The notes beneath the pieces are model-generated. The model saw nothing but the letters and a program-made list of their open reading frames with translations, was not told where the DNA came from and made no database searches. A stretch of 64,000 nucleotides of DNA from the NCBI RefSeq assembly GCF_002752675.1, contig NZ_CP024608.1, positions 2,170,001 to 2,234,000 on the forward strand, written 5' to 3'. The position numbers and the translations under genes were made by a program. Positions within the stretch are counted from its first letter, which is position 1; each line of letters starts with the position of its first letter. This document shows positions 1 to 9,338 of the stretch, one piece after another. The stretch is from Massilia violaceinigra (GTDB taxonomy: Bacteria > Pseudomonadota > Gammaproteobacteria > Burkholderiales > Burkholderiaceae_D).

Positions 1-696
1 GTGAAATCCGACGGCAGCGGCGTCGATATCGCCAATGTCAAAATGTCGATGAATCCTTTCGACGAGATCGCGCTGGAAGAAGCGATGCGTCTGAAGGAAG
101 CCGGCAAGGTCACCGAAGTGGTGGCTGTGTCCTGCGGCGTGACCCAGTGCCAGGAAACCCTGCGCACCGGCATGGCCATTGGCGCCGACCGCGGCATCCT
201 GGTTGAAACGAGCGCCGATCTCGAACCGCTGGCTGTGGCCAAGCTGCTCAAGGCGCTGGCCGACAAGGAGCAGCCGCAGCTGATCATCCTGGGCAAGCAA
301 GCCATCGATGACGACTCGAACCAGACCGGCCAGATGCTCGCCGCCCTGCTGGGCTGGCCGCAAGCCACGTTTGCCTCGAAAGTCGTGCTGGAAGACGGCA
401 AAGTCACCGTCACCCGTGAAGTCGACGGCGGCCTGGAAACCCTGGCGCTCACGCTGCCGGCCATCGTCACGACCGACCTGCGCCTGAACGAGCCGCGCTA
501 CGTGACCCTGCCGAACATCATGAAGGCCAAGAAAAAGCCGCTGGACGTGGTCAAGCCGGAAGAACTGGGCGTCGATGTCGCGCCGCGCCTGAAGACCTTG
601 AAGGTCGTCGAGCCAGCCAAGCGTTCGGCCGGCATCAAGGTGCCGGATGCGGCGACCCTGGTCGCCAAGCTGCGCACCGAAGCCAAAGTTATCTGA
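1..696 (+). CDS. etfB: Electron transfer flavoprotein subunit beta, 5' end cut by window
   Basis: Beta subunit of the heterodimeric FAD/AMP-binding electron transfer flavoprotein, which takes electrons from acyl-CoA dehydrogenases and passes them to ETF-ubiquinone oxidoreductase. The visible 231 residues match the family from the conserved [20 protein letters not shown] region to the C-terminus. EtfB is usually about 249 residues, and the strand preceding this region is missing. The GTG at base 1 is therefore an internal valine codon and the gene starts upstream of the window. etfA follows after 40 bases, and an acyl-CoA dehydrogenase follows that, the usual functional grouping. Confidence 0.95.
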   Translation: MKSDGSGVDIANVKMSMNPFDEIALEEAMRLKEAGKVTEVVAVSCGVTQCQETLRTGMAIGADRGILVETSADLEPLAVAKLLKALADKEQPQLIILGKQAIDDDSNQTGQMLAALLGWPQATFASKVVLEDGKVTVTREVDGGLETLALTLPAIVTTDLRLNEPRYVTLPNIMKAKKKPLDVVKPEELGVDVAPRLKTLKVVEPAKRSAGIKVPDAATLVAKLRTEAKVI

Positions 697-736
697 TCGC
701 GGCCTGGCCGTCTCACCTAAAAATACAGGAAAAATC

Positions 737-1669
737 ATGGTCGCATTAGTTATTGCTGAACACGACAACGCCTCCCTCAAGGGAAGCACCCACCACACCG
801 TCACCGCTGCGATTCAGTGCGGCGGCGACGTGCACATCCTCGTTGCTGGCAGCAACTGCGGCGCCGCCGCGGCGCAAGCAGCCGCCACCGCCGGCGTGAC
901 CAAGGTCCTCGTGGCCGACGCGCCTCACCACGCCGACGGCCTGGCCGAAAACGTGGCCGAGCAGATCCTGGGCCTGGCTGCCTCGTACTCGCACATCCTC
1001 GCTCCCGCAACCGCCTACGGCAAGAACATCCTGCCGCGCGTGGCCGCCAAGCTGGACGTGGCGCAGATCTCCGAGATCACCAAGGTCGATTCGCCGGATA
1101 CCTTCGAGCGTCCTATCTACGCCGGCAACGCCATCGCCACCGTGCAGTCGTCCGACAAGATCAAGGTCATCACCGTGCGCACCACCGGTTTCGATTCGGC
1201 CGCGGCCGAAGGCGGCTCGGCTGCCACCGAAGCCATTGGCGCGGTTGCCGATTCGGGCAAGTCGACTTTCGTCGGCCGCGAGCTGGCCAAGTCGGATCGT
1301 CCTGAACTGACCGCTGCAAAAATCATCGTTTCCGGTGGCCGCGGCATGGGCTCGGGCGACAACTTCAAGATCCTGGAACCGCTGGCCGACAAGCTCAATG
1401 CCGCCATGGGCGCTTCGCGCGCCGCGGTCGACGCGGGCTACGTGCCGAACGACTGGCAGGTTGGCCAGACCGGCAAGATCGTCGCACCGTCGCTGTACAT
1501 CGCGGTCGGCATTTCGGGCGCCATCCAGCATTTGGCCGGCATGAAGGACTCGAAGACCATCGTCGCGATCAACAAGGATCCGGAAGCGCCGATCTTCTCG
1601 GTGGCCGACTACGGCATCGTTGGCGATCTGTTCGAGGTGGTGCCTGAGCTGGTCAAGCAACTCGGCTAA
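737..1669 (+). CDS. etfA: Electron transfer flavoprotein subunit alpha
   Basis: Alpha subunit of ETF, carrying the FAD. The 310-residue product has the N-terminal ETF domain followed by the FAD-binding C-terminal domain. The latter shows the conserved [35 protein letters not shown] and [27 protein letters not shown] stretches. The ATG at 737 is chosen because AGGA lies just upstream and the protein then begins in the usual way ([11 protein letters not shown]). An upstream in-frame start would add unrelated residues that overlap etfB. Its stop codon lies inside a short tandem repeat. Confidence 0.97.
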   Translation: MVALVIAEHDNASLKGSTHHTVTAAIQCGGDVHILVAGSNCGAAAAQAAATAGVTKVLVADAPHHADGLAENVAEQILGLAASYSHILAPATAYGKNILPRVAAKLDVAQISEITKVDSPDTFERPIYAGNAIATVQSSDKIKVITVRTTGFDSAAAEGGSAATEAIGAVADSGKSTFVGRELAKSDRPELTAAKIIVSGGRGMGSGDNFKILEPLADKLNAAMGASRAAVDAGYVPNDWQVGQTGKIVAPSLYIAVGISGAIQHLAGMKDSKTIVAINKDPEAPIFSVADYGIVGDLFEVVPELVKQLG

Positions 1670-1704
1670 GCCGCCCCGGCTAAGCCGCCCCGGCTAAGCC
1701 GCGT
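1663..1704 (+). repeat. Three tandem copies of a 14-bp unit spanning the etfA stop codon
   Basis: The unit CGGCTAAGCCGCCC occurs at 1663-1676 and 1677-1690, with a third copy differing at its last two bases at 1691-1704. Each copy carries the TAA that ends etfA, so the duplication repeats the tail of the gene. It looks like slippage or local duplication. Confidence 0.9.
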
Positions 1705-1740
1705 CGGCTACCGCGCGAAGTAACACTGCAGTAAACACCT

Positions 1741-1775
1741 GTAGGGTGGGCACGGGAACCCTGTGCCCACCCTAC
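1741..1775. repeat. Palindromic GTGGGCAC-type intergenic element
   Basis: GTAGGGTGGGCACGGG (1741-1756) pairs with CTGTGCCCACCCTAC (1761-1775) around a short loop. Related GTGGGCAC palindromes occur at 12413-12442 and 32930-32950, so this is a dispersed repeat rather than a gene-specific terminator. There is no T-run after it. Confidence 0.7.
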
Positions 1776-1809
1776 ACGTCCATTGGAAGCGCAATTTTAG
1801 GAGATCAAG

Positions 1810-3600
1810 GTGACTTACAAAGCCCCGCTGAAAGACATGCTGTTCGTGATGAACGAACTGGCCGGACTGTCCACCGTCAACACGCTGCCCGGTTGCGAAG
1901 ACGCCACCGCCGACACGGTCGAAGCAGTCCTCGAAGAAAACGCGAAATTCTGCGCCAACGTCGTCGCGCCATTGAACCACTCCAGCGACAAGGAGCCGAG
2001 CTTCTGGCACGACGGCCAGGTGACCACCTCCAAGGGCTTCAAGGATGCCTTCAAGGGCTTCGCGGAAGCCGGCTGGCAGGGCGTTCAGCACCCGACCGAT
2101 TTCGGCGGCCAGGGCTTGCCCAAGCTGGTTGCCACGCCGTGCATCGAAATGCTCAACGCGTCGAGCATCTCGTTCGCGCTGGTGGCCTTGCTGTCGGACG
2201 GCGCGATCGAAGCGCTGCTGACGGCCGGCTCCGAAGAGCAGAAGGCCACGTACCTCGAGCCGCTGGTGTCGGGCAAATGGACCGGCACCATGAACCTGAC
2301 CGAGCCCCAGGCCGGATCGGACCTGGCCGCCGTGCGCACGCGCGCCGTGCCGCAGGGCGACGGCACCTACAAGGTATTCGGCACCAAGATCTTCATCACC
2401 TACGGTGAGCACGACCTGACCGAGAACATCGTCCACCTGGTGCTGGCGCGCACGCCGGACGCGCCGGCGGGCGTGAAGGGCATTTCGCTGTTCATCGTGC
2501 CCAAGTTCCTGGTCAACGCCGACGGCTCGCTGGGCGAGCGCAATGACGCGCACTGCGTCTCGATCGAGCACAAGCTGGGCATCAAGGCCAGCCCCACCGC
2601 GGTGCTGCAGTTCGGCGACCATGGCGGCGCGATCGGCACGCTGGTCGGCGAAGAGAACCGCGGCCTCGAATACATGTTCATCATGATGAACGCGGCGCGC
2701 TTCGGCGTGGGCCTGCAGGGCATCGGCCTGGCCGACCGCGCCTACCAGCAGGCGGTGGCTTTCGCCAAGGACCGCGTGCAGTCGCGCGACCTGGCCGGTT
2801 CCGCCGGCCCGGTATCGATCATCCATCACCCCGATGTGCGCCGCATGCTCATGTCGATGCGTTCGCAGGTCGAGGCGGCGCGCGCGCTGGCGTATGTGGG
2901 CGCGGGCATCAGCGATGTCGCTCATCACCACGAGGACGCCGCCGTGCGCGCGTCCAACCTGGCGGTGTACGAGTACCTGGTGCCGATCATCAAAGGCTGG
3001 TCGACCGAGATGTCGCAGGACGTCACGCGCGACGGCGTGCAGGTTCACGGCGGCATGGGCTTTATCGAGGAAACCGGCGCGGCGCAGCACTACCGCGACG
3101 CCAAGATCCTGACCATCTACGAAGGCACGACCGCGATCCAGGCCAACGACCTGGTGGGCCGCAAGACGGTACGCGACGGCGGCGCCGTGGCCAAGTCGAT
3201 CATCGGCCAGGTGCGCGAGACCGAGGCGCTGCTGGCGGCCATGGACGGTGCGGACTTCAAGGCGATCCATCGCGCGCTGGTCGAAGGCAGCGTGGCGCTG
3301 GAAGCGGTGGTGGAGTATGTGGCCGCGAACATGAAGACCGACATCAAGGGCGTGTTCTCGGGCAGTGTGCTGTACCTGAAACTGGCCGGTATCGTGCTCG
3401 GCGGCTGGGTGATGGCACGCGCGGCGCTGGTGGCGCAGGCGAAGATCGATGGCGGTGAAGGCGATGCGGGCTTCTACAAAGCCAAGATCGCCACGGCGCG
3501 CTTCTTCGCGGACCATATCCTGACGCAGGCGTCGGGACTGCGCACGGCGATTGTGGAAGGTAGTGCCGGGGTGCTGGCGTTAACGGAAGATCAGTTCTAA
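1810..3600 (+). CDS. Acyl-CoA dehydrogenase (large, about 600 residues)
   Basis: FAD-dependent alpha,beta-dehydrogenation of an acyl-CoA, with electrons delivered to ETF. The 596-residue protein has the opening MTYKAPLKDMLFVMNELAGL typical of the large FadE/DmdC-like group. It then shows the N-terminal, middle (GTMNLTEPQAGSDLAAVRTR) and C-terminal dehydrogenase domains (VHGGMGFIEETGAAQHYRDA, ILTIYEGTTAIQANDL) and the extra C-terminal extension of this group. The GTG start at 1810 is preceded by AGGAG at 1799-1803. It lies directly downstream of etfBA, which fits delivery of electrons to that ETF. Chain-length specificity, or a role in methylmercaptopropionyl-CoA oxidation, cannot be read from sequence. 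Confidence 0.93.
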   Translation: MTYKAPLKDMLFVMNELAGLSTVNTLPGCEDATADTVEAVLEENAKFCANVVAPLNHSSDKEPSFWHDGQVTTSKGFKDAFKGFAEAGWQGVQHPTDFGGQGLPKLVATPCIEMLNASSISFALVALLSDGAIEALLTAGSEEQKATYLEPLVSGKWTGTMNLTEPQAGSDLAAVRTRAVPQGDGTYKVFGTKIFITYGEHDLTENIVHLVLARTPDAPAGVKGISLFIVPKFLVNADGSLGERNDAHCVSIEHKLGIKASPTAVLQFGDHGGAIGTLVGEENRGLEYMFIMMNAARFGVGLQGIGLADRAYQQAVAFAKDRVQSRDLAGSAGPVSIIHHPDVRRMLMSMRSQVEAARALAYVGAGISDVAHHHEDAAVRASNLAVYEYLVPIIKGWSTEMSQDVTRDGVQVHGGMGFIEETGAAQHYRDAKILTIYEGTTAIQANDLVGRKTVRDGGAVAKSIIGQVRETEALLAAMDGADFKAIHRALVEGSVALEAVVEYVAANMKTDIKGVFSGSVLYLKLAGIVLGGWVMARAALVAQAKIDGGEGDAGFYKAKIATARFFADHILTQASGLRTAIVEGSAGVLALTEDQF

Positions 3601-3636
3601 CCGCGCCCACCACCCCGCCGTTCCCGCCACTACCCT

Positions 3637-3725
3637 CGTCGTTCCCGCGCAGGCGGGAACCCAAGTTCGTACCGCAGCATAGGCGGCCCGACAAAATTGG
3701 GTTCCCGCCTGCGCGGGAACGACGG
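3637..3725. repeat. Compound palindromic repeat (two inverted GTCGTTCCCGCG units)
   Basis: An 89-bp element made of CGTCGTTCCCGCGCAGGCGG and its inverted copy, separated by about 38 bp. Each unit is itself a hairpin. A near-identical full copy lies at 11153-11240, and a single unit lies at 48177-48205. It sits between convergent genes. Confidence 0.85.
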
Positions 3726-3755
3726 TTTTGAGAGCTATGACTTCGGTGTCAGTTC

Positions 3756-4343
3756 TTACGACCTGCGAATCGAATTACCCGAATTCCGCACGCGATCCCC
3801 GCGCTGCATGCCCGGCTGATTGTTAAATTTGAACGAGCGGCGCTGGCCGTTGTCGTACTGGACATCCACCGTCCACACGGTATGCGCATTCGCGCGTTCC
3901 TGGATCTTCTTGCCCGCATACGCACCACCAACCGCACCGGCCACCGTGGCCAGCGCGCGGCCCGAACCGCCGCCCACCTGATTGCCCAGCAAGCCGCCCA
4001 CGGCGCCGCCACCGATCACGCCCAGGGCATTCGCACTGCCGTTCTGGCGCGCGCTGCGTACCGCCGTCACCTTGCCGCAGTCGCGGCATGCCGCCGCGCG
4101 CGGCTCGTTGCGACTGTCATGACGGTCGCCCCCACGCGCCGCCGCCAGGGCGCGGTTATTCTCGGACTTGGCCGCGCGCAGGCATTTCATGCGCTGGCCA
4201 TCGTTACGCTCGTCGTTGCAGATCTCGCGGTCCTGCGCATACTGCGCATCGGCGGCGCGCAGCTGCGCGGACGAGGCGTGAACCGCGCCCATCGCGCTGC
4301 TCAGCGCCAGTACCAGCGCCAGTGTCAAATTGCGTTTCATCAT
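3756..4343 (-). CDS. Exported glycine-zipper (2TM, SlyB-like) protein
   Basis: Probable periplasmic or outer-membrane-associated protein of 195 residues. A signal peptide (MMKRNLTLALVLALSSAMGAVHA) is followed by a charged region with a CRDCG cysteine pair. A glycine-zipper segment follows (GVIGGGAVGGLLGNQVGGGS and then a second glycine-rich stretch ending GGAYAGKK), and then a C-terminal domain with a WTVDVQYDNGQRRSF stretch typical of the Rick_17kDa/SlyB group. The start at 4343 is chosen because AGGAGA lies five bases upstream; the longer frame would put 25 non-signal residues in front. Role unknown; envelope integrity is a family-based guess. Confidence 0.8.
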   Translation of the reverse strand: MMKRNLTLALVLALSSAMGAVHASSAQLRAADAQYAQDREICNDERNDGQRMKCLRAAKSENNRALAAARGGDRHDSRNEPRAAACRDCGKVTAVRSARQNGSANALGVIGGGAVGGLLGNQVGGGSGRALATVAGAVGGAYAGKKIQERANAHTVWTVDVQYDNGQRRSFKFNNQPGMQRGDRVRNSGNSIRRS

Positions 4344-4514
4344 AGTGTTCTCCTGATCGATTAATCGTGCCCGGCAACAGGCCGCATACCGTATTGTAGA
4401 GCACTTGCGAGACAGCAATTATTCGCGGCAAGGTGCGCTTCGCCTGCCCTCAACTGTTTATAATCCATGCACGGTCTTTACATCCCACGTTTGCCCTCTT
4501 TCACAGGATTTATC

Positions 4515-6530
4515 TTGAACATTCAACAATACGCAGTGCGCCTTCCGGCCGCGCTGGCCATCGCCACCCTGTTTACCGCCTGCGGCGGCGGGGGCGGCGA
4601 TCCGACCCGGGTGCCGGGCAGGGTCGATACCCCGTCCACGCCCACACCGACGCCCACGCCGACGCCAACCGATACCAGGCCGGATGGCTGCAAGGCGTAC
4701 ATCGCCGCCGACAAAACCGTCGCTGCCGACAAGGCCGGCGGCGCGAGCGTGCTCTCGTGCGGCGCACCGCTGGCCGATGTCAGCTGGACCCAGGTCAGCG
4801 GCCCCGCGGTCACCCTGCAGGCGGCGCGCACGCCGACCATCACGTTCGAGCCGCGCGAAAAAGGCGTGATCGTGCTGCGCGCCGACGTCACCCTGGCTGA
4901 CGGTTCGCGCCAGTCCCTGAGCACCGACGTCACCGTGACCGAGGCGCCGGTGGGCAGCTTCCTCACCCTGCGCGCCGACCACTCCGTGCGTCCCGGCACC
5001 GAAACCTCGGTACGCGCCTGGCCTAACCTGTTCGGCGGCGACAAGGTCGTCGGCATCGTCTGGACCCAGGTCAGCGGCCCGACCGTGACGATGAATACCG
5101 AAGACCCGCAACTGCTGATGTTCAAGGCGCCGGACGTCACCGCCGACGTGGCGCTGCGTTTCCGCGCCACCATGACCTTGAATAGCGGCGTGAAGGACAG
5201 CGACGACGTGCTGATCAGCCTCGACCGCCAGGCCGCTCCCGGCCAGGGCGCGCTGTTCGACATCACCGCGCGCGTGCATCCGTACCGCCAGGCCGGCGCC
5301 TATGCGGCCGTGCTGGCGCGCTGCGCCTACGATGTGGGGGTGCGCTACTCCGGTTCCTCGAACACGCTGTGCAGCGCCGAGGTGCTGCCGCCGCTGCAGA
5401 CCGAAGCGGGCATCGGCGCGGTGCCGAGCGTGGCCCAGGTGATGGGCCGGGTACTGGTCTCGCACGACTTCCTGGGCGCCAATTTCGAGCAGTTCCTGCT
5501 GACCCAGGATGCCAACAGCGATTTCCGCCGCCTGCTGGCGAGCGTGTCGACCATCGTCATCGGTTCGCACGTGCGCCCGAGTTTCTACAGTGCCGGCACC
5601 GGTGCGATTTATCTCGATGCCAACAACCTGTGGCTGACCGCCGAACAGCGCGATGTCGTCACCGAGGTGCCCGACTACCGCGCCGCGTTCGATGACAACC
5701 TGAACTTCATTCCGCTGGGCCGCTCGGTGAAAAACAACGCGTACGCGCGCCGCAGCTACCCGTCCACGGCGCGCGTGACGCGCACCACCGACGAACTGCT
5801 GTTCGACCTGGGCCGCCTGATGTACCACGAGCTGGCGCACGCCAACGACTTCCTGCCGTCGGTCGAGCGGGCCATGAATCCGCAGCGCTCGATCTGGGAA
5901 AATATCGTCGACCGCGTCAGCAGCCGCACGCTGCCGTCGGATGCGCTGGCCGGGCAGTTCCCGTTGCAGTCGAGCGAAATGCTGGGCATGGGGCAGGTGC
6001 TGTACCAGGGCAAAAACGCCACCTCCGTGCAGAAGGGTTACACGGCGGCCGACATCGGGCGCTTCTTCGGCTCCGACCGCGCATCGGATGATTATGCCTA
6101 CTCGATTTTCGAGGATGACAGCTCGCGCGAAGACCTGGCGATGCTGTTCGAGGAATTCATGATGAGCTACCGCCACGACGTGCGCTACGACGTGGGTTAT
6201 ATCAACCAGACCACCGGCAGCGACCTGATCGTCGGCTGGGGCCAGCGCGGCCGCATTGCCGAGCCGGCCATCAAGCCGCGCATCAAACTGGTGCTGCAGC
6301 GCATCGCGCCGTGGATCGACGTCAGCGCGGTGGACCGCCTGCCGGCGCCGCTGATGATGAGGGCCGGCGAGAGCTGGGATGCCAACCTGGTGCTCAACCC
6401 GCCGGGCGGCTTCTCCAAGCAGTCCGCATTGCGCAAGGAATCGGCTGACGACCGTGCCGCGCGCCTGCGTGGCGACATCAAGCAGCGCGAGCGGCACGGC
6501 AAGATGACCCCGGATCCGCGTCAGCCGTAA
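4515..6530 (+). CDS. Large lipoprotein with HExxH metallopeptidase-like motif
   Basis: Family not recognised. A TTG start at 4515 is preceded by CAGGA at 4504-4508 and gives a signal peptide ending at a lipobox-like FTAC (Cys23), then a Gly run and a Pro-Thr repeat (TPTPTPTPT) linker. Residues roughly 60-240 contain two Ig/PKD-like repeats, each with WTQVSGP. The C-terminal half has YHELAHANDF, so His438, Glu439 and His442 form an HExxH zinc motif, with acidic residues downstream (FEDDSSREDLAMLFEEF) that could supply a third ligand. The product is 671 residues. An ATG at 4467 would add 16 residues that break the signal peptide. Protease activity is inferred only from the motif. Confidence 0.75.
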   Translation: MNIQQYAVRLPAALAIATLFTACGGGGGDPTRVPGRVDTPSTPTPTPTPTPTDTRPDGCKAYIAADKTVAADKAGGASVLSCGAPLADVSWTQVSGPAVTLQAARTPTITFEPREKGVIVLRADVTLADGSRQSLSTDVTVTEAPVGSFLTLRADHSVRPGTETSVRAWPNLFGGDKVVGIVWTQVSGPTVTMNTEDPQLLMFKAPDVTADVALRFRATMTLNSGVKDSDDVLISLDRQAAPGQGALFDITARVHPYRQAGAYAAVLARCAYDVGVRYSGSSNTLCSAEVLPPLQTEAGIGAVPSVAQVMGRVLVSHDFLGANFEQFLLTQDANSDFRRLLASVSTIVIGSHVRPSFYSAGTGAIYLDANNLWLTAEQRDVVTEVPDYRAAFDDNLNFIPLGRSVKNNAYARRSYPSTARVTRTTDELLFDLGRLMYHELAHANDFLPSVERAMNPQRSIWENIVDRVSSRTLPSDALAGQFPLQSSEMLGMGQVLYQGKNATSVQKGYTAADIGRFFGSDRASDDYAYSIFEDDSSREDLAMLFEEFMMSYRHDVRYDVGYINQTTGSDLIVGWGQRGRIAEPAIKPRIKLVLQRIAPWIDVSAVDRLPAPLMMRAGESWDANLVLNPPGGFSKQSALRKESADDRAARLRGDIKQRERHGKMTPDPRQP

Positions 6531-6937
6531 GCGCCGCCGGTGTAAAGCAGGTCGTTCAGGCGGGCGAGGGTGGCAATGGTCATCGTCGCCGCCGTCAGCA
6601 TTGTGCAAACCAACAACACTGCCAGCACCCAGTTCGACGCCGACTTGCGGCCTGATTTGGCATTGAAGGCGGCGTCGAATTTTTCATCGGGGGTCAGGCC
6701 GATCATCAGCGCTTCGACGAAGCCGATAATGCCCGACAGCACCAGCGGCAAGATCTTGAAAAACCAGTTGGCCTCGGGCGCCAGACCATACACCAGCCCG
6801 GCAACGGGCAGGCTGGCCAGGTGCATCAAGCCCAGCTTGTCGAGGCTGCCGCGCAGGTAAAAGCGGTGCGCGCCGACGGCCCCGAGGATCAGGGCGAGGA
6901 AGCTGGCGAAGGTCTTGTTTTTGTGCGATGTGGACAT
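6521..6937 (-). CDS. TM2 domain-containing membrane protein
   Basis: Integral membrane protein of 138 residues. The N-terminal part has KNKTFASFLALILGAVGAHR and FYLRG, the TM2-domain signature (glycine-rich helix, then HRFYLG-like turn). Two or three further hydrophobic segments follow, the last near the C-terminus. The start at 6937 is chosen because it begins directly before the conserved TM2 motif; the longer frame adds 40 non-conserved residues. Its 3' end overlaps the convergent lipoprotein gene by ten bases. Molecular function is not known for the family. Confidence 0.8.
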   Translation of the reverse strand: MSTSHKNKTFASFLALILGAVGAHRFYLRGSLDKLGLMHLASLPVAGLVYGLAPEANWFFKILPLVLSGIIGFVEALMIGLTPDEKFDAAFNAKSGRKSASNWVLAVLLVCTMLTAATMTIATLARLNDLLYTGGAYG

Positions 6938-7112
6938 GAATGTGAGCCTGAAGCGGGCCAGGGAAGCGGGAAAGCAGGCAGTATCGGTCAATTTTGACCG
7001 GAAAGCACGGCGTTTCCTGCGACAGACATCGACGATGCAGTTGGCGGTCCGGGTCAAAATCGGCGATAATCTTTGCTTCGCCCCGAAGTGCGCGCCCTGT
7101 TGTCATTAACGC

Positions 7113-7142
7113 TTGCTGCTGCGCGGCATTGCGCGCTATAAT
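7113..7142 (+). promoter_or_regulatory. Probable sigma-70 promoter of the rpsP operon
   Basis: A perfect TATAAT at 7137-7142 with TTGCTG at 7113-7118, 18 bases apart, about 40 bases before the rpsP start. A TTGTCA at 7100-7105 lies too far away to pair with it. Confidence 0.65.
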
Positions 7143-7182
7143 TGTCGGCTTTTTCCGCCCAGCACAACTTTTTGGAATTATT

Positions 7183-7440
7183 ATGGTCGTTATTCGTTTA
7201 GCTCGTGGAGGCGCCAAGAAGCGCCCGTTCTTCAACATCGTTGCAACGGACTCGCGCAATCGCCGCGACGGCCGCTTCATCGAGCGCATCGGTTTTTACA
7301 ACCCGATGGCAGCTGGTGGCGAAGTCGGCCTGCGTATCACCGCAGACCGTCTGGCTTACTGGCAAGGCGTTGGCGCACAATTGTCGCCAACCGTTGCACG
7401 TCTGGTGAACAGCCAGCCTGCAGCTCCAGCAGCAGCCTAA
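7183..7440 (+). CDS. rpsP: 30S ribosomal protein S16
   Basis: Structural component of the 30S subunit. The 85-residue product starts [20 protein letters not shown], the standard S16 opening, and has the [17 protein letters not shown] core. The ATG at 7183 follows a GGA at 7174-7176 and removes unrelated upstream residues of the open frame. It leads the canonical rpsP-rimM-trmD-rplS order, which couples ribosome assembly with tRNA m1G37 methylation. Confidence 0.98.
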   Translation: MVVIRLARGGAKKRPFFNIVATDSRNRRDGRFIERIGFYNPMAAGGEVGLRITADRLAYWQGVGAQLSPTVARLVNSQPAAPAAA

Positions 7441-7452
7441 GCAGGTCCGGGT

Positions 7453-8007
7453 TTGAGCGGTTCAGCAGCATCCGGGGTGCAAATCCCTGACGATCTGACG
7501 CAAGTCGGGTACGTGTCCGGCGCCTTCGGCGTCACCGGTTCGATACGGGTCACCCCGTTTTCCACCGACGCGGATGGGTTGCTGAGCGTGAAAACCTGGT
7601 GGCTGGATAAACCCAGCCTGCAATCCGTCTCCGTACGGACTGCGAAAATGCACGGCGGCGACGTCGTGGCCCAGTTGGCAGGTACGCTCGGGCGGGATGC
7701 CGCGGAGGCGCTCAAGGGCGCCGCTGTTTCCATCCCGCGCAGCCAATTCCCGCAACTGCCGGCCGATGAATTTTATTGGTCCGATCTGATCGGACTGAAT
7801 GTAGTGAACCTGCAAGGCGAAGCCTTGGGGCTGGTGTCCGACATGATGCACAACGGCGCGCAATCGATTTTGCGCATCACGCCGGTGCCGGATGCTGCGA
7901 ACGATGACAAGGCGCCCGAGCGCCTGATTCCGTTTGTGGACCAGTTCGTCAAAACAGTTGACCAGACAAGCAAGACCATCACGGTGGACTGGGGTCTGGA
8001 TTATTAA
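7453..8007 (+). CDS. rimM: Ribosome maturation factor RimM
   Basis: Binds S19 and assists maturation of the 30S head. The 184-residue product carries the N-terminal [16 protein letters not shown] motif of RimM and the C-terminal PRC-barrel domain ([20 protein letters not shown], then [14 protein letters not shown]). It starts at a TTG (7453) after GCAGGTCCGG, 12 bases past rpsP. No in-frame ATG lies before the conserved motif. Confidence 0.96.
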   Translation: MSGSAASGVQIPDDLTQVGYVSGAFGVTGSIRVTPFSTDADGLLSVKTWWLDKPSLQSVSVRTAKMHGGDVVAQLAGTLGRDAAEALKGAAVSIPRSQFPQLPADEFYWSDLIGLNVVNLQGEALGLVSDMMHNGAQSILRITPVPDAANDDKAPERLIPFVDQFVKTVDQTSKTITVDWGLDY

Positions 8008-8030
8008 GGCTCAAGCAAGGCGAGAACGCG

Positions 8031-8777
8031 ATGCAATTTGATGTCGTGACCTTGTTTCCCGAGATGTTTGCCGCACTGACGCAGTCGGGTGTCACCCGCC
8101 GCGCCTTCGAGCAGAAACGCTGGGGCTTGTCGACCTGGAATCCACGCGATTTCACCACCGACAACCACCGTACCGTCGACGACCGCCCGTATGGCGGCGG
8201 ACCGGGCATGGTGATGCTGGCCAAGCCGCTCGAAGCTGCCATCGGCGCCGCCAAGCAGCGCCAGGTCATGCTCGACTTGCCGATTCCGCGCGTGGTCTTC
8301 ATGTCGCCGCAGGGCAGGGCGCTGACCCACGAACGGGTGATGGATCTGAAGGATGAAGCGGGCTTGATCGTGCTGTGCGGACGCTACGAAGCGGTCGACC
8401 AGCGCCTGCTCGACCGCTGCGTCGACGAGGAAATCAGCCTCGGTGACTTCGTGCTGTCGGGCGGCGAACTGCCGGCGATGGCGCTGATGGATGCGGTGGT
8501 ACGGCAATTGCCGGGCGTACTGAACGACGACGCTTCGGCGGTCGAAGACAGTTTCGTCAACGGCTTGCTCGATTCGCCCCATTACACCCGTCCCGATACG
8601 TATGAAGGCGTGGTGGTGCCGCCGGTCCTGATGGGCGGCAACCATGCCGAGATTGTCAAGTGGCGGCGCGAGCGCATGCTCGAAGCCACCGCCAGGAAAC
8701 GGCCCGATCTGCTGGTCAAGGCGCGCAGCGCCGGACTGCTGAGCAAGGCCGATGAAAAGTTTCTTGCAGGTTTGTAA
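8031..8777 (+). CDS. trmD: tRNA (guanine-N1)-methyltransferase TrmD
   Basis: SPOUT-class knotted methyltransferase that makes m1G37 in tRNAs to prevent +1 frameshifting. The 248-residue product has [13 protein letters not shown] at the start, [13 protein letters not shown], and the knot region [11 protein letters not shown] with [13 protein letters not shown], all hallmark TrmD stretches. AAGGCGAG at 8017-8024 precedes the ATG. Third gene of the rpsP operon. Confidence 0.98.
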   Translation: MQFDVVTLFPEMFAALTQSGVTRRAFEQKRWGLSTWNPRDFTTDNHRTVDDRPYGGGPGMVMLAKPLEAAIGAAKQRQVMLDLPIPRVVFMSPQGRALTHERVMDLKDEAGLIVLCGRYEAVDQRLLDRCVDEEISLGDFVLSGGELPAMALMDAVVRQLPGVLNDDASAVEDSFVNGLLDSPHYTRPDTYEGVVVPPVLMGGNHAEIVKWRRERMLEATARKRPDLLVKARSAGLLSKADEKFLAGL

Positions 8778-8883
8778 ATCTGCTATTGCAGTACCACTGT
8801 GCAGGCAATGTCGCCCGTATCAGTAACCCCATCCTCTACTGGGCGAATGCAGCGCCAGCAAGATGGTTATCGGAGTCCTAAAA

Positions 8884-9270
8884 ATGAATTTGATTCAGCA
8901 ACTTGAGCAAGAAGAAATTGCCCGTCTGGGCAAGACTATTCCTGATTTCGCACCTGGCGATACCGTTATCGTCAACGTCAACGTCGTCGAAGGCACCCGC
9001 AAGCGCGCCCAGGCATACGAAGGCGTCGTGATCTCCCGTCGTAACCGTGGCCTGAACTCGAACTTCATCGTTCGTAAGATCTCGTCCGGCGAAGGCGTCG
9101 AGCGTACGTTCCAGCTGTATTCCCCGCTGATCGCATCGATCGAAGTCAAGCGTCGTGGTGATGTTCGCCGCGCCAAGCTGTACTACCTGCGTGAGCGTTC
9201 GGGTAAATCGGCGCGTATCAAAGAAAAACTGCCAAACCGTCGCGCTGCAACTCCAGCCGCTGCCAAGTAA
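8884..9270 (+). CDS. rplS: 50S ribosomal protein L19
   Basis: Structural component at the 30S-50S interface. The 128-residue product begins [20 protein letters not shown] and has [20 protein letters not shown] and the [20 protein letters not shown] tail of L19. The ATG at 8884 has GGAG at 8871-8874; an upstream in-frame GTG would add seven residues and is less likely. Last gene of the operon, followed by a strong terminator. Confidence 0.98.
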   Translation: MNLIQQLEQEEIARLGKTIPDFAPGDTVIVNVNVVEGTRKRAQAYEGVVISRRNRGLNSNFIVRKISSGEGVERTFQLYSPLIASIEVKRRGDVRRAKLYYLRERSGKSARIKEKLPNRRAATPAAAK

Positions 9271-9286
9271 TCGGCATCTGCGTTGC

Positions 9287-9319
9287 AAAAAAGGCATCCC
9301 TACCCGGATGCCTTTTTTT
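9287..9319 (+). terminator. Rho-independent terminator of the rpsP-rplS operon
   Basis: AAAAAAGGCATCC (9287-9299) pairs with GGATGCCTTTTTT (9306-9318) around a six-base loop and runs into seven T residues. Confidence 0.93.
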
Positions 9320-9338
9320 GTTTTGAAGGACAATACCT

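Noticed and set aside
3601..3755. Possible transposon ends at the inverted GTCGTTCCCGCG units
   Set aside because: No transposase lies between the units and the element recurs elsewhere as an 88-bp block, so it is a REP-like repeat and not an insertion sequence.
7100..7105. TTGTCA as the -35 of the rpsP promoter
   Set aside because: It lies 31 bases from the TATAAT; TTGCTG at 7113 has near-normal spacing.
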